Source: Acidobacteriota bacterium (lineage in GTDB: Bacteria; Acidobacteriota; Vicinamibacteria; Marinacidobacterales; Marinacidobacteraceae). From it: 40,894 bases of DNA. Location: NCBI GenBank assembly GCA_022820545.1, contig JAJEFG010000107.1, forward strand, positions 93,579-134,472. The letters run 5' to 3'. This document shows positions 32,762-40,597 of the stretch, in pieces. The position numbers were made by a program, and so were the translations under genes. Under the pieces are notes generated by a model, which saw only the letters and a program-made list of their open reading frames with translations, had not been told where the DNA came from and ran no database searches. How positions within the stretch are numbered: the first letter of the stretch is position 1; each line of letters begins with the position of its first letter.

Positions 32762-34183
32762 TCAGTGGTCCGTACGCTGCAGGAGCGCGGCGTAGTAGCC
32801 GTCGGTTCCGTGGTCTTCGGGCGCCAGGCGCAGCGCGCCCTGGTCGTCGACGAGTGGGGCCAGGGCCTCCGGCAGGCGGTCCGCCAGGGAGACCTGCCGG
32901 AGGCCGGGTCGGGCGGCGAGGAGGCCGCGCACGGTCTCGGTCGTTTCTTCCGGCTCGAGCGAGCAGGCCGAGTAGAGCATCATGCCGCCGGAGGCGAGCA
33001 GGTCCGCGGCCGCCCGGGCGATGCCGCCGGCGTTCGCCGCGAGCTCCCGGACGCGCGCGGGAGACGCGGTCCACTTGATGTCGGGGTTGCGCGCCAGGGT
33101 CCCGAGGCCGCTGCAGGGAACGTCCAGGAGGATTCGGTCGAACGTTGCCGCCGCGAAGGGAGGACGGGCCGCGTCACCGGCGAGCGGCAGCACGTTGCCC
33201 GCCGCGAGACGCCGTACGGTGGAGTCCAGCAGGTCCACCCGGCCCGGACGGACGTCGGCGGCGATCAGCGGCCGGGGTTCGATCCGCCCGGCGAGGATGG
33301 AGGCTTTCCCTCCGGGAGCGGCGCAGGCGTCGAGACACCGGCGCGCCCCGTCCACGGGAAGGAGCCACCCCACGAGCTGCGATCCCGCATCCTGAATGTG
33401 AATGTCGCCCTCTCCGAACAGGGACGAATCCCGGGGGTTGCCGCTGGTGACCCGGAGACAGCGGGGGGCGATCGGAAAACGCTCGGTCCGCACGCCTTCC
33501 TCGCCGAGCCGTTCCCGAACCTCGTCGAGGGCCAGCCGGCGGCTCACGCGCAGGAAGACCGTTGGCGAACGGTTGCCCGCTTCCAGCCTCCGCCGGGCGC
33601 CGTCGGTTCCGAGCTGTCCCAGACAGCGTTCCACCATCCAGTCCGGATACGAGAGTCCGGCGCGCAGATAGAGGTCCCGGTCCCCGCCCGGGCGGGGCCA
33701 CGGATGGTCCGCCCGGAGGTAGGCGCGGAGGACGGCGTTGACGAGACCGGCCGCGCCGGGCCGCGCCGAGGCGGCGGCGAGAGACACGGACTCGTGGACC
33801 GCGGCGCTGGCCGGCACCCGGTCCAGGTAGCGAAGCTGGTAGAGGCCGAGCCGGAGCGCGGTGCGCACCGGGAGATCGAGTTTGGCGACCGGCCGGCGCG
33901 AGTAGGCGTCGAGGGCGTAGTCGAGCGCCCGCCGCCAGCGGAGCACCCCGAAAACGAGCTCGCGCGCGAGCGCCCGGTCGCGCTCGCCCGGGGGCTGCCT
34001 ATCGGCATCCTCCAGGCGGGCGATCAGGGCATCGGGGCGGGGCGGACGCGGCCGTTCCCGGGTGGGTTCCAGCCGCAGGAGAACCGCGAAGGCGGCGCGC
34101 CGCGCGGGGGAAGCGGGGCGTGAGGGCCGGGCGGGTCGCTTTCCGGCGCGCCGGCCCGTCTTCTTCCGGGTCGCTCCGGGCAC
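32762..34183 (-). CDS. rsmB: 16S rRNA (cytosine967-C5)-methyltransferase RsmB
   Basis: Methylates C967 of 16S rRNA. In 473 residues an Arg/Lys/Pro-rich tail (1-35) leads into an N-terminal NusB-like RNA-binding domain (about 36-165; RELVFGVLRWRRALDYAL). The Rossmann methyltransferase domain has DACAAPGGKASILAGRI, LLDVPCSGLGTLARNPDIKW with C357, and YSACSLEPEETTE with the nucleophile C407. GTG at 34183 begins one base after the GDPD stop. The def-fmt-rsmB linkage is widely conserved; here GDPD is inserted before rsmB. Confidence 0.95.
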   Translation of the reverse strand: MPGATRKKTGRRAGKRPARPSRPASPARRAAFAVLLRLEPTRERPRPPRPDALIARLEDADRQPPGERDRALARELVFGVLRWRRALDYALDAYSRRPVAKLDLPVRTALRLGLYQLRYLDRVPASAAVHESVSLAAASARPGAAGLVNAVLRAYLRADHPWPRPGGDRDLYLRAGLSYPDWMVERCLGQLGTDGARRRLEAGNRSPTVFLRVSRRLALDEVRERLGEEGVRTERFPIAPRCLRVTSGNPRDSSLFGEGDIHIQDAGSQLVGWLLPVDGARRCLDACAAPGGKASILAGRIEPRPLIAADVRPGRVDLLDSTVRRLAAGNVLPLAGDAARPPFAAATFDRILLDVPCSGLGTLARNPDIKWTASPARVRELAANAGGIARAAADLLASGGMMLYSACSLEPEETTETVRGLLAARPGLRQVSLADRLPEALAPLVDDQGALRLAPEDHGTDGYYAALLQRTDH

Positions 34184-34184
34184 T

Positions 34185-35078
34185 TCAGCGGGAGGTCGCG
34201 ACGACGGCCGCGAGCGTCGCCGGATCGTCGGTGAGGATGCCGTCCACTCCGAGCTCGAGCAGACGCCGCATGTCTTCGGGCCGGTTCACCGTCCAGACGA
34301 ACACCGGAAGGCCGGCCTGGCGCGCGGAGCGCAGGAGCCGGGGCGTCACGACCGGGAGGGGGCCGCTCATCTCGCTGACGAGAAGGGAATCGAACGGGGG
34401 GTCGTAGAGCCCCGCGAGACGCCCGAGGGACAGGGCGAGGAAGGCCACGACCTCTCCGAAGGAGCCTCCGGTGGCAACGGCGGGGCAGGCCCCGCGGAAG
34501 CGCTCCAGGGACTCGCTGCCGAACGCGGCCACCAGGGTCCGGTCCTCCCGCCCCGCGTCCCGGATCGCCCGGCAGAGCGGCTCCGCGGTGTCCAGGGTCT
34601 TCATCTCCACGACGAACGGAAGGTCCGGATGGGCGGCCTGGACTTCCTCGAAGGTCGGGATGGCGACGCGCTCCGGGCGCCAGGGGAAATCCCCGTCCGG
34701 CGCCCGGAAACGGTGACCAGCGTTCAGGGAGCGCAGTTCCTCGAGGCGCAGTTCCGCGACCGCGCCGCTCCCGTCGGTGGTGCGGTCCACCGTGCCGTCG
34801 TGGATCACCACGAGCGCGCCGTCGGCGCTCAGCCGGACGTCCATTTCGAGGACGTCCGCCCCCGCCCGGGCCGCCGCCGCGAACGCCGCCAGGGTGGCCT
34901 CGGGCGCCAGCGTGCCGCCGCCCCGGTGGGCGACGTTCCGGACCGGCGCGTTGAAGAAGTCATGCACCGGCCGGGGAGGGCGCGTGCTCGCCACCAGGAC
35001 CAGCACGCCGTAGGTGGCGGCCAGTATTCCCAAGGCTCCGGCCAGGAAGAGCGCCGCGCGTCGGAGCCGGGCGCGCAT
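34185..35078 (-). CDS. Glycerophosphodiester phosphodiesterase family protein
   Basis: Hydrolyses glycerophosphodiesters to glycerol 3-phosphate and an alcohol, recycling phospholipid headgroups. The protein has 297 residues with an N-terminal membrane anchor or signal (about 8-30). The TIM-barrel GDPD domain contains VAHRGGGTLAPEATLAAF, DVLEMDVRLSADGALVVIHDGTVDRTT and FVVEMKTL, and ends VFVWTVNRPEDMRRLLELGVDGILTDDP. The catalytic His and Glu/Asp metal ligands are all present. It follows fmt by two bases and abuts rsmB, so it is part of the translation-linked operon despite its lipid role. Confidence 0.93.
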   Translation of the reverse strand: MRARLRRAALFLAGALGILAATYGVLVLVASTRPPRPVHDFFNAPVRNVAHRGGGTLAPEATLAAFAAAARAGADVLEMDVRLSADGALVVIHDGTVDRTTDGSGAVAELRLEELRSLNAGHRFRAPDGDFPWRPERVAIPTFEEVQAAHPDLPFVVEMKTLDTAEPLCRAIRDAGREDRTLVAAFGSESLERFRGACPAVATGGSFGEVVAFLALSLGRLAGLYDPPFDSLLVSEMSGPLPVVTPRLLRSARQAGLPVFVWTVNRPEDMRRLLELGVDGILTDDPATLAAVVATSR

Positions 35079-35080
35079 CG

Positions 35081-36088
35081 CTATCCGTTCTCCGTCAGCG
35101 CGGCCGCTTCGGCGGCGGTCGCGAAACGTCCGGCGGGCGGGACGGCGTTCCCCTGCAGGAACTCGGCGATGGGGAGCCGGCGGCGTCCCGCGGCCTGGAT
35201 TTCGAGAGGCTCGAGCGCGGTGCCGCCGCCGCAGGCCACGACGAGGCGGCGCGCGCGCCGGCCGCCCGCGATCCGGAAGGATCCCGGGGGTTGACCCTTC
35301 CCCGCGGAACCGTCGGCCGCTGCGGCGCGGTGGATCCGAAGCGGGGCGCCCGCCCCGGCGCTCCCTTCGCGGACCGCTGTGAAGGCCACCGGAGCCGGGG
35401 AGAAGGCGCGTACCCGGTTGACCAGCGCGGGGGCCTCGAGTTCCCAGTCGAGGGCGGCATCGGCCTTCCGGACCCGGGGGGCGAGCGTGGCCGCTTCGTC
35501 GTCCTGGCGGCGCGGCGCGATCCGTCCGGCGGCGAGTCGGGACAGGGTCTCGATCAGGAGTTCGGCCCCCACGGGAGCCAGCCGGGCGAGGAGTTCGCCG
35601 GCGGTTTCGGCATCGCCGATGTCCGTTTCCCGCTGGAGCAGGATCGGTCCGGTGTCGAGTCCGGCGTCCATGAGCATCGTCGTGACCCCGGTTCGCCGGT
35701 AGCCGCGGGCCACCGCCCAGACCGCCGGGGCGGCGCCGCGGAGTTCGGGCAGCAGCGAGGCGTGGACGTTGACGGCCCCCAGCCGGGGCGCCGCGAGCAG
35801 GCGGGCGGGAAGGATCTGGCCGTAGTCGGCGACGGCGAGGACATCGGGCGCGAGGTCCGCGATCGCTTCCCAGGCGCTCCGGCGCCGGATCCTCTCCGGT
35901 TGCCGGACCGGGATGCCGAGTTCCAGCGCGAGCCGCTTGATCCGGCTGCGGCGCGGGCGGTGGCTCCGGCCCGCGGGCCGGTCGGGCTGCGTGACCGCCG
36001 CGACGACCTCGTGCCGGGCGTGCAGCGCGGAGAGCACCGGCACAGCAAAGGCGGAGGTCCCCAGGAAGACCACGCGGAGGCCTTCCAC
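35081..36088 (-). CDS. fmt: Methionyl-tRNA formyltransferase
   Basis: Formylates initiator Met-tRNA using 10-formyltetrahydrofolate. Its 335 residues are of typical length. VVFLGTSAFAVPVLSAL (6-22) is followed by QPDRPAGRSHRPRRSRIKRLA, with the tRNA-contacting basic loop. The catalytic VNVHASLLPELRGAAPAVWAV holds the conserved His of the formyltransferase site, and TGVTTMLMDAGLDTGPILL follows. A C-terminal domain starts at about 210. GTG at 36088 is chosen because the family begins there; the frame runs on upstream through def in another phase. It begins 14 bases after the def stop. Confidence 0.95.
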   Translation of the reverse strand: MEGLRVVFLGTSAFAVPVLSALHARHEVVAAVTQPDRPAGRSHRPRRSRIKRLALELGIPVRQPERIRRRSAWEAIADLAPDVLAVADYGQILPARLLAAPRLGAVNVHASLLPELRGAAPAVWAVARGYRRTGVTTMLMDAGLDTGPILLQRETDIGDAETAGELLARLAPVGAELLIETLSRLAAGRIAPRRQDDEAATLAPRVRKADAALDWELEAPALVNRVRAFSPAPVAFTAVREGSAGAGAPLRIHRAAAADGSAGKGQPPGSFRIAGGRRARRLVVACGGGTALEPLEIQAAGRRRLPIAEFLQGNAVPPAGRFATAAEAAALTENG

Positions 36089-36102
36089 CGGGTCGCCGGC
36101 CG

Positions 36103-36615
36103 CTACCAGTCGCCCCGCCGCATGCGGCGGCGCAGCTTGCGCACGATGAGGTCCCGCTTGAGGACTCCGAGCCGATCCAGGAAGAGGCGCCCGTCGAGGT
36201 GATCCACCTCGTGGGCGAACGCCCTGGCCAGCAGTCCCTCCCCCTCCATCTCGTAGTGCGAACCGTCGAGACGCTGGCCGCGGACGCGGACCCACCGGGC
36301 CCGGCGGGTGACCCCCGAATACCCCGGCACCGAAAGGCATCCCTCCTCTTCGGACTGGCTCCCCTCGGATTCGAGAATCTCCGGATTCGCCATCACGATC
36401 AGCTCGCCGTCCTTTTCGCCGACGGTGATGTCGATGACCATCAGGCGGACGCCCACCCCGATCTGGGGCGCGGCGAGGCCGACGCCGGGGGCGGCGTACA
36501 TGGTCGCCACCATGTCGTCCACCAGCTCCTGCCAGTTCCGGTCGAAGTCCTCGATGGGTTCGGACGGAGTCGAGAGGGTGGAAGCCCCGTAGCGCAGGAT
36601 TCGACGGACAGGCAA
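36103..36615 (-). CDS. def: Peptide deformylase
   Basis: Removes the formyl group from nascent polypeptides using a bound Fe(II). In 170 residues the three motifs are intact: GVGLAAPQ (44-51), EGCLS (91-95, metal ligand C93) and the HEVDH form of HExxH (H135 and H139). The TTG start at 36615 begins MPVRRILRYGASTL, matching the family N-terminus, and there is no later conventional start before the conserved region. It is the first gene of the def-fmt-GDPD-rsmB-PASTA-rpe-ybgC-bamD series and diverges from the DUF3500 gene. Confidence 0.95.
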   Translation of the reverse strand: MPVRRILRYGASTLSTPSEPIEDFDRNWQELVDDMVATMYAAPGVGLAAPQIGVGVRLMVIDITVGEKDGELIVMANPEILESEGSQSEEEGCLSVPGYSGVTRRARWVRVRGQRLDGSHYEMEGEGLLARAFAHEVDHLDGRLFLDRLGVLKRDLIVRKLRRRMRRGDW

Positions 36616-36626
36616 AACGGCTCGCG

Positions 36627-36632
36627 ATTGTA
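36627..36632 (-). promoter_or_regulatory. Candidate -10 box for def
   Basis: On the minus strand TACAAT lies 11 bases before the TTG start, leaving a leader of only a few bases. The position where a -35 box would be (CGGGAG) is not consensus-like. Confidence 0.3.
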
Positions 36633-36686
36633 GCCGTGGAGCGGGGTCGCTCCCGAAAGTAGAATCGGCCCCGGAGGGGATCGAAA

Positions 36687-37715
36687 ATGAGGAAAAGGAT
36701 CAAGGCCGGGGCCCTGCTGTTCGCGGGCGCGGCGCTTGCCGCGTCGATTGGCTGGACCGCGGCCACGCCCGATGTCGCCGAGGAGATGGTCGATCGGGCG
36801 CGGCACTTCCTGATGTCGCTCGACGAAGGTCAGCGGGCCCGGGCGACGTTCGCGTTCGATGACGAGGAGCGGCTCAACTGGCACTTCATCCCGCGGGACC
36901 GGGAAGGCGTGCCGTACGGGGACTTCACCCCTCCCCAGCGCCGGCTCGCCGACCGCCTGCTCGGCACCGTGCTGAGCCACGACGGGATCGGCAAGGCGCT
37001 CGGCATCATGTACCTCGAGCAGATCCTCTACGAGCGCGAAGGCCGCGACATTCGCGATTCCGACCGCTACCACTTCACGGTCTTCGACGAGCCGTCGGAT
37101 TCGGCTCCCTGGGGCTGGCGCGTCGAGGGGCACCACCTGTCGCTCAACGTCACCCTCAAGGGCGGCGAGGTGGTCGCGGCGCCGGCGTTCATGGGCAGCA
37201 ACCCGGCGATCGTGGACGAAGGCCGGCACACGGGTCTCGAGGTGCTCGCGGCGGAACAGACGGTCGCGAGGGAGCTGCTCGCACTCTTCGCCGGCGAGGC
37301 GCGGGAGAAGGTCGTCTTCGACGCCGAGGCGCCGCCCGACATCCTGACCGGCACGGATCGGGTCGCCGATCCCGGCGAGCCGCTCGGGATCCCCGTCGGA
37401 GACATGACGGACGACCAGCGCGACAAGCTCGTCGAGCTGATCCAGGTCTACCTGGGACGGATGCGGCTCGATCTCGCGAAGGAGGAGTTCGAGCGGATCA
37501 CGGCGGCCGGCCTCGGCGACATCCACTTCGCGTGGGCCGGCAGCGCTGCGCCCGGCGACCCGCACTACTACCGCATCCACGGCCCGACCTTCCTCATCGA
37601 GTACGACAACACCCAGAACGGCGCGAACCACATCCACTCGGTCTGGCGCGACCTCACCGGGGACTTCGGCCGCGACCTCCTCGCCGAGCACTACGAGGAC
37701 GCCCACTCCCACTAG
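36687..37715 (+). CDS. Exported DUF3500 family protein
   Basis: A 342-residue protein of the DUF3500 family (PF12006), whose function is not established. A signal peptide occupies about 1-26 (RKRIKAGALLFAGAALAASIGWTAA). The mature part contains LDEGQRARATFAFDDEERLNWHFIP, GYxHRxG-like DSDRYHFTVFDEP, WGWRVEGHHLSLNVTL, and a C-terminal His-rich region: GDPHYYRIHGPTFLIEYDNTQNGANHIHSVWRD and AEHYEDAHSH. Several conserved His, Glu and Asp residues suggest metal binding, which is inference. The ATG has a good GGAGG Shine-Dalgarno ten bases upstream and a TAGAAT at 36660 as a possible -10 box. It is followed by the repeat region. Confidence 0.9.
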   Translation: MRKRIKAGALLFAGAALAASIGWTAATPDVAEEMVDRARHFLMSLDEGQRARATFAFDDEERLNWHFIPRDREGVPYGDFTPPQRRLADRLLGTVLSHDGIGKALGIMYLEQILYEREGRDIRDSDRYHFTVFDEPSDSAPWGWRVEGHHLSLNVTLKGGEVVAAPAFMGSNPAIVDEGRHTGLEVLAAEQTVARELLALFAGEAREKVVFDAEAPPDILTGTDRVADPGEPLGIPVGDMTDDQRDKLVELIQVYLGRMRLDLAKEEFERITAAGLGDIHFAWAGSAAPGDPHYYRIHGPTFLIEYDNTQNGANHIHSVWRDLTGDFGRDLLAEHYEDAHSH

Positions 37716-37735
37716 ACCAGCCCGACGCACCGGCC

Positions 37736-37781
37736 TGGAACGCCGGTCTCCAGACCGGCACCGCGGCGCTCCGCGCCGCGC
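37736..37781. repeat. 46-bp direct repeat, copy A (double hairpin)
   Basis: Identical over all 46 bases to 37820-37865. It contains two hairpins in series: GCCGGTCT CC AGACCGGC, then GCGGCG CTCCG CGCCGC. The first hairpin has the same plan (GGARCGCCGG, then CTCC, then CCGGCA) as the palindromes at 12528 and 29891. It begins 20 bases after the DUF3500 stop and could act as a terminator, but no T-run follows. Confidence 0.92.
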
Positions 37782-37819
37782 CCGTCGCAACCCCGCTCAT
37801 CCTCACGACGCGTACGGCT

Positions 37820-37865
37820 TGGAACGCCGGTCTCCAGACCGGCACCGCGGCGCTCCGCGCCGCGC
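37820..37865. repeat. 46-bp direct repeat, copy B (double hairpin)
   Basis: Exact copy of 37736-37781, offset by 84 bases. The 38 bases between copies are unique. The two copies are in direct orientation, unlike the inverted pair at the deiminase 3' end. Confidence 0.92.
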
Positions 37866-37908
37866 ACGGCGTGCCCCCATGCGCCCGCACGATGCGGCCG
37901 GCTTTCAG

Positions 37909-38050
37909 TATCGACCGGACCTCCACCGTTATCGACCGGAGCTGGGGACCCGAGACCCCCGCTATCGACCGGACCTCGCCGCTATCGACCGGACCTCGGA
38001 ATCCGAGCCCCGCGTTATCGACCGGACCCCCCCCGATATCGACCGGAGCT
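37909..38050 (+). repeat. Six helically phased copies of TATCGACCGGA upstream of the P-type ATPase
   Basis: Six exact copies of TATCGACCGGA start at 37909, 37930, 37963, 37983, 38016 and 38037, most extended by CCTC or GCT. Start-to-start distances are 21, 33, 20, 33 and 21 bases, so they form three pairs at about 54-base intervals, all near whole helical turns. The last copy ends 17 bases before a TATACT and overlaps the -35 position of the ATPase promoter. The 20-base step breaks the reading frame, so this is not a protein repeat. A multi-site operator is the simplest reading; the binding protein is unknown. Together with the two 46-bp repeats it fills the 367-base gap between the DUF3500 and ATPase genes. 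Confidence 0.9.
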
Positions 38051-38067
38051 GCATTCGGTCCGCTTCC

Positions 38068-38073
38068 TATACT
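38068..38073 (+). promoter_or_regulatory. Candidate -10 box of the P-type ATPase gene
   Basis: TATACT ends nine bases before the ATG at 38083, so a transcript would be nearly leaderless. The -35 position (38045-38050) is occupied by the end of the sixth TATCGACCGGA copy and is not consensus, which is expected for an activator-dependent promoter. Confidence 0.4.
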
Positions 38074-38082
38074 CCGGGCGAC

Positions 38083-40338
38083 ATGGATCCAACTGTTGAG
38101 CCGCGTACGCTGGAGCGGGAGTCCGTCGCGGACGGCCGCTTTGAAGCGCGGATCACCGGGATGCACTGCGCCGGCTGCGTCGCGAACATCGAAAAGGCGG
38201 TCACCGGTCTCCCGGGGGTGGAGAGCGCGGAAGTCAGCCTGCTGACCGGCGACATCTCGGTGCGGCTCTCCCGCGCTCTGTCGCCGGATGCGGCGCTCAC
38301 CTCGGACATCGCAGATGCCGTGGCATCCGCCGGCGCCTACAGGCTGGAGTGGGCGCCCGAGGCCGCCGGCGAAATGACCGAGGGGGCCGGGGAACACGAG
38401 CACCACGCCCCCGGGGGCGGCGGGTTCCTTCCGGTCGCCGCGGCGCTCGTGCTGTCGGCGGCGGCGATGGCCGTGTCGATGAGCGGCTTCGGCGGAACGG
38501 CAGCCGGCCGCTGGACCGCCTTCCTGCTCGCCACGCCGGTATGTGTGCTGTTCGGCTGGAGCTTTCTGCTCGCGCTCGGAAGTTCTCTCCGGCACCGGAC
38601 CTTCGGAATGGACAGCCTGATCGGGCTGGGCGCCGGGACCGCCTACGTGTCTTCCGTCGTGACCCTGGTCGGCGCTGCCGGAGGTCCGCTGTTCTTCGAC
38701 ACCGCCGCGATCATCGTCGCCATCGTCCGCCTGGGGCGCTGGATCGAGGACCGCGCCCGGGGCCGGGCGGCGGACGCGCTCGGCGAGTTGCTCGCCTTCG
38801 CTCCCGACCGGGCGCGGGCGATCCGCCGGGGGACCGAGCACCTGGTGCCGGTCGCGGAGGTTCAGCCCGGCGAGCGGGTTCGGGTGCGCCCCGGAGAACG
38901 GGTGCCGCTCGACGGCCGCATCGTCCACGGCGGGGCCGCGATGGACGAGTCCCTGGTGAGCGGCGAGAGCGTCCCGGTCGAACGGACGGCGCCCGATCCG
39001 GTCGTCGCCGGAGCCATGAACCTGACGGGCGCCGTCGAGATCGAGGTCACGCGCGGCGCGTCCGAGAGCACGATCTCGAGGATCGCGGCGGCGGTCCGGA
39101 AAGCCCAGACGGAGAAGATCCCGCTGCAGCGGGCCGCCGACCGGGTGGCGGGAGTCCTCGTTCCGGCGGTGATGGTGGTGGCGGCCGGGACCGTGGCGGC
39201 CTGGTTCCTGGCTGGCGCCGCCGCCGATTTCGCCCTCGCGCGAGGCGTGGCGGTGCTGGTGGTGGCCTGTCCCTGCGCGATCGGGCTCGCGGCGCCCATC
39301 GCGGTGCTGGTCGCGACCGGCCGGAGCGCGCGGCGGGGCATCCTGTTTCGCTCCGGCGGGGCTCTCGAAGCCCTGGCTTCGGTTCGCGCGGTCGGACTCG
39401 ACAAGACCGGGACGGTCACCACCGGCGAGCCCGTGGTGGTGGCGCTGGAGCCCGCTCCCGGCACGAGCGCCGCGGCGCTGCTCCGGTTCGCGGCCTCGGC
39501 GGAACAGGGCTCGGAACATCCCCTGGGAAGAGCCGTCGTTGCCCATGCGAGGGAAAAGGGAGTGCCGCTCGAGACGCCCGAGCGCTTCGAGGCCCTACCG
39601 GGCCGCGGGGTCACCGCGCGCTTCGACGGCGGAGGCAGCACGGTGTGGGTCGGGAGCGCCCGGCTGGTCCGCGAGCGGGGCCTTGCCGTTCCGGAGACCG
39701 CGGGCGCTGGCGGCGCGTCGGGCTGGCTTCGGGTGATCCGCGAATCGGAGGGGCGAACGGAATTCATCGGGAGCATCGGGTTCCGGGACCGGCCGCGCCC
39801 GGAAGCGGCGGAGCTGGTCCGGAGACTCGAGGAGGACGGTCTGGCCGTCTCGCTGGTCTCCGGCGACGAGACCGCGGCGGTGACGGCGACTGGTGCGGAG
39901 GTCGGCGTTCGGGATGTCGAGGGAGGACTCCTTCCGGAACAGAAGCTCGCGGCCGTGGACCGCCTGCGGGAGCGCCACGGCCCGGTCGCCATGGTCGGTG
40001 ACGGGATCAATGACGCTCCCGCGCTCGCGCGCGCCGACGCGGGAATCGCCTTCGCCGAAGGGACCGAGATCGCCCGGGAGGCCGCGGCGGTGACGCTGAT
40101 GCGGCCCGACCTGCGCCTGGTGAGCGAAGCCCTGCGGATCGCGCGCCGCGCGCTGCGGACGATCCGGCAGAACCTGTTCTGGGCGTTCTTCTACAACGTG
40201 GCCGCGCTGCCGCTCGCCGCCGGCGCCCTCTATCCGGCGACCGGCCTGCTGCTGCCGCCGGAAGCGGCTGCGGCGGCCATGGCGCTCTCCTCACTCACCG
40301 TGGTCGGCAACGCGCTACGCCTCAGGTTCGAGACTTGA
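38083..40338 (+). CDS. copA: Copper-type P1B heavy-metal-translocating ATPase
   Basis: Pumps monovalent metal (probably Cu+) across the inner membrane using ATP. Its 751 residues comprise one N-terminal HMA domain with GMHCAGC (C29, C32), a His-rich linker (GEHEHHAPGGGG), and eight transmembrane helices. The actuator loop contains SGESVPV, and the translocation motif CPC is at 396-398 in VACPCAIGLA. The phosphorylation loop is DKTGTVTTGEP (D440), SEHPLG is the HP motif, and MVGDGINDAPALARADAGIA (from 637) is the hinge. CPC with these loops is typical of the CopA/P1B-1 group; silver transport is possible. ATG at 38083 is chosen; the frame is open upstream through the repeat array to 37819, which is not family sequence. 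No copper chaperone or known regulator is adjacent. Confidence 0.93.
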   Translation: MDPTVEPRTLERESVADGRFEARITGMHCAGCVANIEKAVTGLPGVESAEVSLLTGDISVRLSRALSPDAALTSDIADAVASAGAYRLEWAPEAAGEMTEGAGEHEHHAPGGGGFLPVAAALVLSAAAMAVSMSGFGGTAAGRWTAFLLATPVCVLFGWSFLLALGSSLRHRTFGMDSLIGLGAGTAYVSSVVTLVGAAGGPLFFDTAAIIVAIVRLGRWIEDRARGRAADALGELLAFAPDRARAIRRGTEHLVPVAEVQPGERVRVRPGERVPLDGRIVHGGAAMDESLVSGESVPVERTAPDPVVAGAMNLTGAVEIEVTRGASESTISRIAAAVRKAQTEKIPLQRAADRVAGVLVPAVMVVAAGTVAAWFLAGAAADFALARGVAVLVVACPCAIGLAAPIAVLVATGRSARRGILFRSGGALEALASVRAVGLDKTGTVTTGEPVVVALEPAPGTSAAALLRFAASAEQGSEHPLGRAVVAHAREKGVPLETPERFEALPGRGVTARFDGGGSTVWVGSARLVRERGLAVPETAGAGGASGWLRVIRESEGRTEFIGSIGFRDRPRPEAAELVRRLEEDGLAVSLVSGDETAAVTATGAEVGVRDVEGGLLPEQKLAAVDRLRERHGPVAMVGDGINDAPALARADAGIAFAEGTEIAREAAAVTLMRPDLRLVSEALRIARRALRTIRQNLFWAFFYNVAALPLAAGALYPATGLLLPPEAAAAAMALSSLTVVGNALRLRFET

Positions 40339-40364
40339 GGGCAGTCGAGAACCGGAGGCGGAAC

Positions 40365-40595
40365 GTGACGGATCACTACGCATACCGGATCACGTGGTCG
40401 CCCGAGGACGGCGAACACCTGGGCCGCTGCGCCGAGTTTCCATCACTGAGTTAGCTGGCCGGGACGCCGGGTGAAGCGCTCTCGGGGATCCGGGCTTTGG
40501 TGGCGACCGTGCTCAGGGACATGCAGGCGAGCGGCGAAACACCGCCGGAGCCCCTGGCGCAGCGTCAATCGCATCGGGCGCGTCAGCCGTCATAA
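40365..40595 (+). pseudogene. HicB-family antitoxin pseudogene (in-frame TAG)
   Basis: From GTG at 40365 the frame reads DHYAYRITWSPEDGEHLGRCAEFPSLS, then TAG at 40452-40454, then LAGTPGEALSGIRALVATVLRDMQASGETPPEPLA. This is a HicB-like RNase-H-fold antitoxin; the family normally has Trp (TGG) where the TAG stands. After PEPLAQR the frame loses similarity and stops at 40593, so the C-terminal DNA-binding part is also missing. No HicA toxin gene is next to it. It lies 27 bases after the ATPase gene. At least two lesions indicate a decayed solitary antitoxin rather than a sequencing slip. Confidence 0.8.
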
Positions 40596-40597
40596 CG

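Noticed and set aside
37909-38050. CRISPR array
   Set aside because: The repeats are only 11-15 bases and the gaps between them are unequal and mostly under 20 bases. There is no cas gene, so this is not a CRISPR structure.
37819-38082. 88-residue N-terminal extension of the P-type ATPase
   Set aside because: The frame is open, but it translates the 46-bp repeat and the operator-like array and has no family similarity. The HMA domain starts soon after ATG 38083.
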